43,665 bases of DNA. Origin: Flavobacterium sp. Lineage in GTDB: Bacteria; Bacteroidota; Bacteroidia; Flavobacteriales; Flavobacteriaceae. The notes beneath the pieces were generated by a model. The model worked only from the letters and a program-made list of their open reading frames with translations, searched no databases and was not told where the DNA came from. Position 1 is the stretch's first letter. Each line of letters begins with the position of its first letter. The DNA is taken from positions 1 to 43,665 of the forward strand of contig JADFAM010000037.1 in assembly GCA_015665265.1 (NCBI GenBank). The letters run 5' to 3'. The translations under genes were made by a program, and so were the position numbers. Below, piece by piece: positions 37,322 to 43,665 of this stretch.

Positions 37322-38248
37322 ATGCTAAAAGTCTCTAACATTTCATTTCAATATACTCCTAAAAAAGAAATATTAACTGATATTTCTTTCACTTTAGGGG
37401 AAGGGCAACACCTCTGTGTCATGGGGGAAAGTGGCTCGGGGAAATCTACTTTATTAAAAGCAGTTTACGGTTTGTTGGATTTAAAAAAAGGGTCTATTTA
37501 TTGGAAAAATGAAGAGGTTTTAGGTCCTGCTTTTCATCTAGTTCCTGGGGTGAGCTTCTTTAAATATGTAGCTCAAGATTTTGATTTAATGCCCTTCACT
37601 TCTGTTGCAGAAAATATTGGAAAATTTTTGTCGCGGTTTTATCCTGAAGAGAAAGAACAAAGAACCAATGAATTATTAGAGGTTATAGAGATGTCTAGTT
37701 TTGCAAATGAAAAAGTAAAAACCCTAAGTGGAGGGCAACAACAACGAGTGGCAATTGCGAGGGCCTTGGCAAAAGAACCCGAACTTATTTTGTTAGATGA
37801 GCCTTTTGGTCAAATAGATAATTTTAAGAAAAACTCACTCAGAAGAAAGCTTTTTAGTTATCTAAAAGAGAAAAATATTTCATGTATTGTGGCAACACAT
37901 GATGGAGATGACGCACTTTCTTTTGCAGACCAAATGATGGTGATTAAAAACAAAAAAGTGATTGCATTAGATTCTCCAAGAAACTTATATAAAAACCCTT
38001 CCGAACACTATGTCGCGGCTTTATTTGATGATGTAAACGAACTTTTTGTAGACGCAAAAAAAAGACTGATATATCCGCATCAAATTCAAGTTTCTAAAGA
38101 TTCTTCGCACAAGGCTGTTGTAAAAAAATCATTCTTCAAAGGGTCTTTTTGGTTGATTGAAGCTACATTTAATTCTCAGACTATTTTCTTTCAAAGTGCT
38201 AAAAATATAGTTTCGGGAAAAGAGATTGATCTTTGCTTTGTAGACTAA
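37322..38248 (+). CDS. ABC transporter ATP-binding protein (PotA/FbpC-like), no adjacent permease
   Basis: The 308-residue ATPase has Walker A GESGSGKST (35-43), the signature LSGGQQQR, Walker B LILLDEPFG and switch His in VATHDGDD. Residues about 230-308 form an extra C-terminal beta domain (YPHQIQVSK, then FFKGSFWLIEATF), like the TOBE domains of import ATPases such as PotA and FbpC. No permease or binding protein is adjacent, so it is an orphan here. The start is directly next to the preceding terminator. It converges with the PKS operon 21 bases on. Confidence 0.88.
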   Translation: MLKVSNISFQYTPKKEILTDISFTLGEGQHLCVMGESGSGKSTLLKAVYGLLDLKKGSIYWKNEEVLGPAFHLVPGVSFFKYVAQDFDLMPFTSVAENIGKFLSRFYPEEKEQRTNELLEVIEMSSFANEKVKTLSGGQQQRVAIARALAKEPELILLDEPFGQIDNFKKNSLRRKLFSYLKEKNISCIVATHDGDDALSFADQMMVIKNKKVIALDSPRNLYKNPSEHYVAALFDDVNELFVDAKKRLIYPHQIQVSKDSSHKAVVKKSFFKGSFWLIEATFNSQTIFFQSAKNIVSGKEIDLCFVD

Positions 38249-38269
38249 ATTATATTAATAGTGATGGCG

Positions 38270-38722
38270 CTATAAAACACTCTCTATTGTAATTTCTTTT
38301 CCGTTCCAAGTAAAGGTGTCTTCAGCTTTTTTCCCCACTAATAATTTGCCAATTGGCGAAGAGGTGGAAATGGCAAAATAGAAAGTTTTTTTATCTTTTA
38401 ACTTTCCTGCAGAAATACTCAAAAAATAACATGCTGATGAGGTTTTTATAACAGACCCTAAGGCAATGTTTGCTGAGGATGATAAAGTGTTAATCTTAGC
38501 TAGTGTTTGTTGCATTTGTTGAACAGCAGCTAATTGTTGCCCTGCTTTTTCCATTTCTAATTGTAGCATTGCCCTGCCTGTTTCATGCTTATCTCCTGCA
38601 GAACTTTTAGTTTCTGAGCTCAATGCCTTTTGATGAGAAGAAATAATTATCTGTATGGTTTGAAGACGTGTATTTACAAAATCTTCACACTGTTGAAAAA
38701 GGACCTCTTTTAAAGTTAACAT
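38270..38722 (-). CDS. GreA/GreB-like coiled-coil protein at the end of the PKS operon
   Basis: The 150-residue protein has an N-terminal coiled coil (about residues 1-75), with SSAGDKHETGRAMLQLEME at the turn. The C-terminal domain (about 85-150) matches the GreA/GreB FKBP-like fold: GSVIKTSSACYFLSIS, then ISTSSPIGKLLVGKKAEDTF. GreA-like proteins enter the secondary channel of RNA polymerase with acidic tip residues; here D and E in GDKHET are at that position. Databases sometimes name such proteins after the ketosynthases beside them, but nothing here looks like a synthase. It starts 3 bases after the PPTase stop. Confidence 0.7.
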   Translation of the reverse strand: MLTLKEVLFQQCEDFVNTRLQTIQIIISSHQKALSSETKSSAGDKHETGRAMLQLEMEKAGQQLAAVQQMQQTLAKINTLSSSANIALGSVIKTSSACYFLSISAGKLKDKKTFYFAISTSSPIGKLLVGKKAEDTFTWNGKEITIESVL

Positions 38723-38725
38723 TAT

Positions 38726-39280
38726 TTAAGCCTCTAAAAATGAATATGCCCCATACTTTCCATGGTGTGATATTGAACATGATGAGGTAAGAAGTGTTGT
38801 TTTGTAATGATAACTAGGGACCCCATTTTTTGATTTTTTTTGTTGAATTTCTGAAATTTCTATTGCTGTTAATTCGTTAAGCTTGCTCTTAATCATTGTG
38901 TCAATTTGATCTGGAGATACCATTTCTGAATACGGGCTCTTTTTATTTTCAATAACTGCAGTAGTAAAAACACAATCCTTATTTACTTTTGTTCTTGTGT
39001 AAAAGTTTTGACCCTTGAAACTAACCACACCCTTGGAACCTTGTGTCAATTTACATTCAAAGTTTTTTGGGGCAAAAAAACGCACGTTGTGTTGTTGTGT
39101 AAAAATTTTATACGCAGCTTCCTTCATGCTCCAAAGCCTCCAAACCATCTCAAAAGAATTTAATGTTTCTAAGATAAGTTGTTGCTCATCATTTGAAAAT
39201 AGCTTTTTTAAGAACCCTTTTCGCTGCCAATTGCTTTGTGTTTTAGCAAGAGATAAATCTATAACATCGTTCCCTATCAA
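38726..39280 (-). CDS. 4'-phosphopantetheinyl transferase, TTG start
   Basis: The 184-residue protein has PPTase motifs GNDVIDL near the N-terminus, WSMKEAAYKIF (Glu and Lys for Mg2+ and CoA) and SISHHGKYGAYSF. It should load the phosphopantetheine arm on the ACP encoded directly upstream. The start is TTG at 39280, which overlaps the TGA stop of the ACP gene; an in-frame stop seven codons upstream leaves no ATG. Termination and re-initiation coupling is likely. Confidence 0.88.
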   Translation of the reverse strand: MIGNDVIDLSLAKTQSNWQRKGFLKKLFSNDEQQLILETLNSFEMVWRLWSMKEAAYKIFTQQHNVRFFAPKNFECKLTQGSKGVVSFKGQNFYTRTKVNKDCVFTTAVIENKKSPYSEMVSPDQIDTMIKSKLNELTAIEISEIQQKKSKNGVPSYHYKTTLLTSSCSISHHGKYGAYSFLEA

Positions 39281-39531
39281 GATGCTGATAATTTGGTTTC
39301 AATAATTTCTACAGCCGCCTTTACTGAAAGCATTTTTTCCATAGAATCATTATCAATTTCAATATCAAACTCGTCCTCTACATCTAAAATAACATCTACT
39401 AAATTCGCTGAATTAATCTTTAAATCATTAATAAAATCTGTCTCCTCAGATAGGTTGTTAAATGCATTTTGATCTTGTACATAGGGCTTTACAATTTTTT
39501 GTAACGAAATAATAAGGTCTTCTTTTGTCAT
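39277..39531 (-). CDS. Acyl carrier protein of the PKS operon
   Basis: From the ATG at 39531 the protein has 84 residues with a four-helix ACP layout and high acidity. The phosphopantetheine Ser is S41 in DLKINSANLVDVILDVEDEF; the family standard is DSL, here it reads N-S-A-N-L. An in-frame ATG at 39570 lies inside the ketosynthase gene and is not preferred. Its stop overlaps the PPTase start. Confidence 0.88.
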   Translation of the reverse strand: MTKEDLIISLQKIVKPYVQDQNAFNNLSEETDFINDLKINSANLVDVILDVEDEFDIEIDNDSMEKMLSVKAAVEIIETKLSAS

Positions 39532-39541
39532 GAATTCTTTT

Positions 39542-40810
39542 TTAATATTTCTTAAAAATAACACATCCATTTACATCTCCAAAGCCAAAGCTTGCTTTTG
39601 CAATGATCTTTATTTTTTTTGGTGTGTATTTAGTTGGTATTTTTTCTTTTGGAATTAATTTTAAAATATCTGGATGCACTTCTTCGCAATTAATATTTGG
39701 AAAGATAAATTGGTGTTTTAATTGCAATATTGTTGCCACATTTTCTATGGCTCCCGCAGCTGCAAGACAATGCCCAACCATAGATTTTAAAGAATTTATC
39801 ATTGGAAATTTTTGCCCAGTTCTCCCTAAAGCTTTTGTCCAATTTTCTATTTCTACAGGATCTTTTATAGTAGCAGTTAGGTGCCCATTAATTGCATCAA
39901 TTTCTGAAGCTGCTATATTTGCGTTTTTCATTGCATCTACAATACATTTTTGTACGGCTTCAGAATTTGGTGCTGTCATCGTTCCTCCGTTTCGTTGTCC
40001 TCCAGAATTTATGTTTCCGCCCAATACTTCTGCATAAATAGTTGCTTTTCTTTCCAAAGCACTCTCTAAAGTTTCTAACACTAATGCACCAGCACCACTG
40101 CCAGGCACAAAGCCTGATGCATCTGCACTCATGGGTCTAGACCCTTCTTCTGGTTTTTCGTTGTGTTTATAGGTCATCACTCTCATTGCATCAAATCCGC
40201 CCCATATATAGGCTCCATCATCACTACAACTTCCAACCAGCATTCTTTTTGCCTTTCCTGCCTGAACACGTTCAAAACCCATAAGTAAAGCTTCTGTGCC
40301 TGTAGTACAAGCAGATGAGTTTGTGGTGACTTGATTTCCCGCTCCTAAAATACCCCCCAAGTAAGCACTAACACCGCTTGCCATTGTTTGAACAACAACA
40401 GTACTGCCTAATCTTTTTACCTTTTGGTCGTCTAGTTTATAAACAGCCTCTTTAAATTTTTCTACTCCCGAAGTACCTGCTCCGAAGACCAGTCCAGAGT
40501 CATAATCTACGGGTAGGTTTTTATCAATAGCAAAGCCTGCATCTTTCCAAGCGTCTATCCCTGCAATACACCCATATAAAATTCCAGCACTATCAAATCC
40601 ACGTAATTGTAGTGGTGTTAGATACTTTTTTTTCATCTCTTCTGATATTGAAGGAATTCCTCCAATACAGCAAGAAAATTTTAACTCTTGAAGTTTTTGA
40701 TGAAATGTAATTCCAGATCTTCCTTCTTGAATTGCTGCTAAAAAGTTGTCTATACCAACAGCATTTGGTGCTACAACCCCCATCCCTGTAACTACAACTC
40801 TATGCTTCAT
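39542..40810 (-). CDS. Beta-ketoacyl-ACP synthase (KAS II-like)
   Basis: The 422-residue condensing enzyme has the Cys-His-His triad: C168 in NSSACTTGTEALL, H310 in NGHLTATIKDPVE (most FabF have N-A-H-G-T) and H347 in KSMVGHCLAAAGAIE. It should extend an acyl chain on the operon's ACP with malonyl-ACP. The NGHLT variant suggests a specialised member and not the housekeeping FabF. Its start overlaps the end of the dehydratase gene by 11 bases. Confidence 0.9.
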   Translation of the reverse strand: MKHRVVVTGMGVVAPNAVGIDNFLAAIQEGRSGITFHQKLQELKFSCCIGGIPSISEEMKKKYLTPLQLRGFDSAGILYGCIAGIDAWKDAGFAIDKNLPVDYDSGLVFGAGTSGVEKFKEAVYKLDDQKVKRLGSTVVVQTMASGVSAYLGGILGAGNQVTTNSSACTTGTEALLMGFERVQAGKAKRMLVGSCSDDGAYIWGGFDAMRVMTYKHNEKPEEGSRPMSADASGFVPGSGAGALVLETLESALERKATIYAEVLGGNINSGGQRNGGTMTAPNSEAVQKCIVDAMKNANIAASEIDAINGHLTATIKDPVEIENWTKALGRTGQKFPMINSLKSMVGHCLAAAGAIENVATILQLKHQFIFPNINCEEVHPDILKLIPKEKIPTKYTPKKIKIIAKASFGFGDVNGCVIFKKY

Positions 40811-41252
40811 TATTCATTGATTTTAACATTCCTGAGATGGTTCCTCTGCAAACCAGTTCATTTTTTTCATTAAACAACTCCACCTTACATTTTAGTTTAT
40901 TAAATCTAAAATAATTTTTTTTAGAAACTACCTTAACACGCTCTTTAGGATAAACTGGCAGAAAGAAGTCGATATGATTTGAAGTTAATGCAATTTGTGG
41001 TTTTTTTGTAGTAGAAATATCAGCTCTTAATAAGTATATTCCTAAGCAAACAACCCCAATTTGAGCCATTACTTCGGTCAAAATAACTCCAGGGGTTATT
41101 GGATTGTCTTTAAAATGGCCTTGATAAAAATACTCGTCTTCTTTAAAGGTGTAACACCCCTCGGCACCAAGTTCTGTTAGAGATATTAGTTCATCTACAA
41201 ACAAAAAGGGTGCTTGATAGGGTAAGAGCCGTATGATTTTTTTATGGTTCAA
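40800..41252 (-). CDS. FabZ-like 3-hydroxyacyl-ACP dehydratase, TTG start
   Basis: The 150-residue hot-dog protein has GHFKDNPITPGVILTEVMAQIG with catalytic H46 and E60, equivalent to His49 and Glu63 of Pseudomonas FabZ. The otherwise usual HRYPFLLVD reads YQAPFLFVD. It should dehydrate the 3-hydroxyacyl-ACP made during elongation. No ATG precedes the conserved part; TTG at 41252 is the best start, 5 bases after the SDR stop. It overlaps the ketosynthase gene by 11 bases. Confidence 0.85.
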   Translation of the reverse strand: MNHKKIIRLLPYQAPFLFVDELISLTELGAEGCYTFKEDEYFYQGHFKDNPITPGVILTEVMAQIGVVCLGIYLLRADISTTKKPQIALTSNHIDFFLPVYPKERVKVVSKKNYFRFNKLKCKVELFNEKNELVCRGTISGMLKSMNNEA

Positions 41253-41257
41253 ATTGT

Positions 41258-42052
41258 TTAGCTTATATGTTCTCCTCCATCTACAGGAATAATTGTACCA
41301 TTAATCCAAGATGCTTCATCTTTAGATAAAAGATAAACCACATTGGCAACGTCTTCTGGTACTGTTAATTTATGAAATGGATTACGTAATAAAGAATGTT
41401 TTTTTATTTCATCGCTGCCAGGAATCATTCTTAAAGAAGCCGTATCTGTAACTCCTGCTTGAATGCAATTTGCTCTAATTCCAAAGGGTGCATACTCTAG
41501 AGCAATATTTCTTGTAATTGCTTCTAACGTTACTTTTGCTGCTGAAACAGCGGCATAATTTTTCCATGCTTTTGAGTTTCCTTCACTTGTAAAGCTGATA
41601 ACTCGCGCATCATCTGAAAATAATTTAGCTTCAAAAACAGCTTTAGTCCAATCATATAAACTAACGCCCATTGCTTGAATTGTTAATTGAAAATCGTCTG
41701 TTTGTAATGTTGGAGTAGTTTTTGAAATCATGGGTTTTAAATTTCCCTTGGCCACGCTGTGTACAAGTGTTTTTATAGCGCCATCATTTAATTCTTTTTC
41801 TAAATCCTCTATCAATGCAGCTCTCTTTTCTGAATGTAAAGCATCTGTATTATAGCTAATAAAATCTACCCCCTCTTCAGTAATTTTTTTAAACTCTTTT
41901 TCTATTTCTGCTTGTTGTGATCTAGAATTTCTATGAACTACACAAATATTCATCCCATGACAAGCTAACTTTTTCGCTGTTGCCAGACCTAAGCCACTTG
42001 AGCCTCCTAAAATTAGAGCCCACTCATTTTTATCTTTAAATTCTTTTACCAT
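41258..42052 (-). CDS. SDR-type enoyl-ACP reductase-like protein
   Basis: The 264-residue protein has the LGGSSGLGLAT cofactor loop (15-25). The catalytic pair is Y166 and K173, spaced as Y-x6-K (YAAVSAAK), as in FabI/FabL enoyl reductases and unlike the Y-x-x-x-K of classical SDRs. GIRANCIQAGVTDT follows, as in FabI. It most likely reduces the enoyl-ACP formed by the adjacent dehydratase; a ketoreductase role cannot be excluded. The first 7 bases overlap the end of the type III PKS gene. Confidence 0.82.
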   Translation of the reverse strand: MVKEFKDKNEWALILGGSSGLGLATAKKLACHGMNICVVHRNSRSQQAEIEKEFKKITEEGVDFISYNTDALHSEKRAALIEDLEKELNDGAIKTLVHSVAKGNLKPMISKTTPTLQTDDFQLTIQAMGVSLYDWTKAVFEAKLFSDDARVISFTSEGNSKAWKNYAAVSAAKVTLEAITRNIALEYAPFGIRANCIQAGVTDTASLRMIPGSDEIKKHSLLRNPFHKLTVPEDVANVVYLLSKDEASWINGTIIPVDGGEHIS

Positions 42053-43098
42053 GCTAATAATATTCTTTGTGCAGAAAAGCCTGGTCCAAAACTTAGCATC
42101 AGTCCTTTTTCTCCGGGTTGTCTATCTCCATCCATAAATCGTTCTAAGACGTATAAAACTGTTGCGCTAGACATGTTTCCATACAATCGTAACACCTCTT
42201 TTGTGTCATTAATATTCTTTCCTAAAGACCCAAATAAATCTTCAACAGTCTGAACTATTTTCTTACCTCCTGGATGAAAAATTAAATGGTTTATGTCTTC
42301 TATTGTTAGATGATTTCGCTCTAAAAAAGGATGAACAATCATTGGAAAGTGATTGGAAATAGTTTCTGGAACGGACTTATCTAAAATCATTTGTAAGCCT
42401 GTGTTTACTAGTTTAAAACCCATCATATGGGTTGCGTTATAAAAATGATACATCGCTTCGTCTATAATTTTTGGCCCATTGTCTTCTTCGTAAGATGATA
42501 AAATAACACTTGCAGCACCATCACCAAAAATTGCTGCACTTACAATATTTACCATAGAAAAGTCTTCTAGCTGAAATGTTGCTGTTGGAGATTCTACAGC
42601 TATCACCGCCGCTCTTTTATTTGGGTTGGCCTTTAAGAAGTTTTTTGCATAGATTATTCCTGAAACTCCCGCAGCACATCCCATTTCTGTGACAGGTAGC
42701 CTCACAATATCTTGCTTCATCTGCAAACTATTAATTAAATAAGCGTCTACAGAGGGGATCATAATTCCCGTACAACTAACAGTAATAATATAATCGACAT
42801 CTGTGGGTTGTAAGCTTGCTTTTATTAATGACTTTTTTAATGATTGTTCTGCCAAGTCTGTTACCTCTCTGACATAGATATTGTTTTTTTCTTCAAAAGA
42901 CGAATTTGAAAAAACCTCTTCTGCATCCATAATAGAATACCGCCTATCTACACCAGCTCCTTCAAAAAGCTTTAGTACTTTTCGTTGAAATCTTTTTTCC
43001 TGACCCTGCATCCATAGCTTAACAAATGGAATAATGTCCTTTGTATCTCTAGTATACTTTGGCAATTGTTTTGCTACTGAAAGTATTTTTACGCTCAT
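42046..43098 (-). CDS. Type III polyketide synthase
   Basis: The 350-residue chalcone-synthase-fold protein has the Cys-His-Asn triad: C141 in VTEMGCAAGVSG, H275 in HLIFHPGGKK and N308 in RLYGNMSSATVLY. VSCTGIMIPSVDAYL and the closing LSFGPGFSAQRI loop are also typical. Such enzymes extend a starter acyl group with malonyl-CoA and cyclise it to alkylresorcinols, pyrones or related rings. The nearby elongation enzymes suggest an acyl starter on ACP. It begins 29 bases after the methyltransferase stop. Product chemistry is inferred, not seen. Confidence 0.93.
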   Translation of the reverse strand: MSVKILSVAKQLPKYTRDTKDIIPFVKLWMQGQEKRFQRKVLKLFEGAGVDRRYSIMDAEEVFSNSSFEEKNNIYVREVTDLAEQSLKKSLIKASLQPTDVDYIITVSCTGIMIPSVDAYLINSLQMKQDIVRLPVTEMGCAAGVSGIIYAKNFLKANPNKRAAVIAVESPTATFQLEDFSMVNIVSAAIFGDGAASVILSSYEEDNGPKIIDEAMYHFYNATHMMGFKLVNTGLQMILDKSVPETISNHFPMIVHPFLERNHLTIEDINHLIFHPGGKKIVQTVEDLFGSLGKNINDTKEVLRLYGNMSSATVLYVLERFMDGDRQPGEKGLMLSFGPGFSAQRILLAW

Positions 43099-43127
43099 GA
43101 TATATCCTTAATAATCAGACTTTTTTT

Positions 43128-43665
43128 CTAATTAGGCTCCTTTTTTAAAATCCATAAATAACGAAAAGCCCATTTCCAATGAATTGTAAAAGGCACTTGT
43201 ACTTTTGTTAAAATAGTCTTTATTTCTTTTTTTTTGAATGCTCTTAAAACGGATGTTAAACCGTCTTCTCTAACCATCTTATTCTTAATAAAAACCCCAA
43301 TCATCTTAAATAAATAATAAGCCATTCGATGCCTGTGTAAATCATTAACAACGCCTCCAATGGTAGCTTTTTTAATAGTGGTCTTTAAGAATGATATGAG
43401 TTCATCATTCTTAAAATGATGTAAAAACAACGTACATAAAACCACGTCATAGCTTTGTTTTTTAAACTCTTCTGAAAAAATATCTATTGTTTCAAAACTC
43501 AATTCTGAATAATCTTTAGAAAGCTCTCTAGCATATTCTATGGCGTCAGGATTTGCATCAACACCTAATAATTTAAATTTATACTTGTTTTTTCTGCCAA
43601 ACTTGGCAACATCTCTTAGGATGTCTCCGTGACCGCAGCCCAAATCTATAATTGTAATTGTCTTC
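43128..43665 (-). CDS. SAM-dependent methyltransferase (5' end outside window)
   Basis: The frame is open up to the right window edge, and the residues before the SAM loop, ITIIDLGCGHGD, show that the protein starts outside; an apparent TTG start at 43643 lies inside this motif. The class I methyltransferase pattern continues with LGVDANPDAIEYA and VVLCTLFLHHF (UbiE-like). The C-terminal part has VNDLHRHRMAYYLFKMIG. In phenolic-lipid clusters with type III PKS, such an enzyme methylates the ring. It is the first visible gene of the operon. Confidence 0.88.
   Translation of the reverse strand, partial: KTITIIDLGCGHGDILRDVAKFGRKNKYKFKLLGVDANPDAIEYARELSKDYSELSFETIDIFSEEFKKQSYDVVLCTLFLHHFKNDELISFLKTTIKKATIGGVVNDLHRHRMAYYLFKMIGVFIKNKMVREDGLTSVLRAFKKKEIKTILTKVQVPFTIHWKWAFRYLWILKKEPN

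Noticed and set aside
38249..38269. Terminator between the ABC ATPase and the PKS operon
   Set aside because: The 21-base gap has no convincing stem or U-run.
39603..40037. + strand frame of 144 codons opposite the ketosynthase
   Set aside because: Antisense to conserved ketosynthase motifs; no promoter or recognisable domain.
43620..43643. Methyltransferase start at TTG 43643
   Set aside because: The codon is the Leu of the conserved D-L-G-C-G-H-G SAM loop; the frame runs on to the window edge.

Overview
The window looks like chromosomal DNA from a marine-type Flavobacteriaceae (Bacteroidota). It is AT-rich, start codons are preceded by A-rich stretches and not by Shine-Dalgarno sites, and several promoters fit the Bacteroidota -7 motif TAnnTTTG. 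Marker families agree: a PorW/SprE type IX secretion lipoprotein, a bactofilin joined to the ATP synthase genes, DUF2911, DUF5687, DUF6168 and a type III polyketide synthase operon. No rRNA, tRNA, CRISPR array, insertion sequence or phage gene was seen, and no gene-free stretch exceeds 300 bases.

Left part (1-20100, mostly + strand): the tail of a DUF1648-like membrane protein, a short MotA/TolQ/ExbB-like protein and a membrane-bound LytTR regulator; a four-gene run (exported M20 amidohydrolase, DUF3784 protein, acetyltransferase, phosphodiesterase lipoprotein); a DUF819 transporter-like protein with a large aromatic amino acid hydroxylase; a fused RimB-RimK protein; a membrane fatty acid hydroxylase; a second M20 peptidase; two secreted beta-propeller proteins; and small metabolic or hypothetical genes ending in DUF2911 and PhzF.

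Middle (20108-35022, - strand): an AlbA_2 protein, an aldo/keto reductase and an SDR in one tight operon; a lipoprotein of unknown function; then a long co-directional run that reads thioredoxin, DUF5687 permease, ABC ATPase, PorW, bactofilin, AtpZ, DUF6168, atpB-E-F-H-A-G. The F1Fo operon has no beta or epsilon gene, closes with a strong hairpin terminator and has a second hairpin between atpE and atpF.

Right part: a prolyl oligopeptidase lipoprotein and an orphan ABC ATPase (+ strand), then converging from the window edge a compact operon (43665 to 38270, - strand): methyltransferase (cut by the edge), type III PKS, enoyl reductase-like SDR, FabZ-like dehydratase, ketosynthase, acyl carrier protein, phosphopantetheinyl transferase and a GreA-like protein. 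This operon carries a near-complete fatty-acid elongation set next to a type III PKS and a methyltransferase. It probably makes a methylated long-chain phenolic lipid or pyrone, and it is the most interesting system here.
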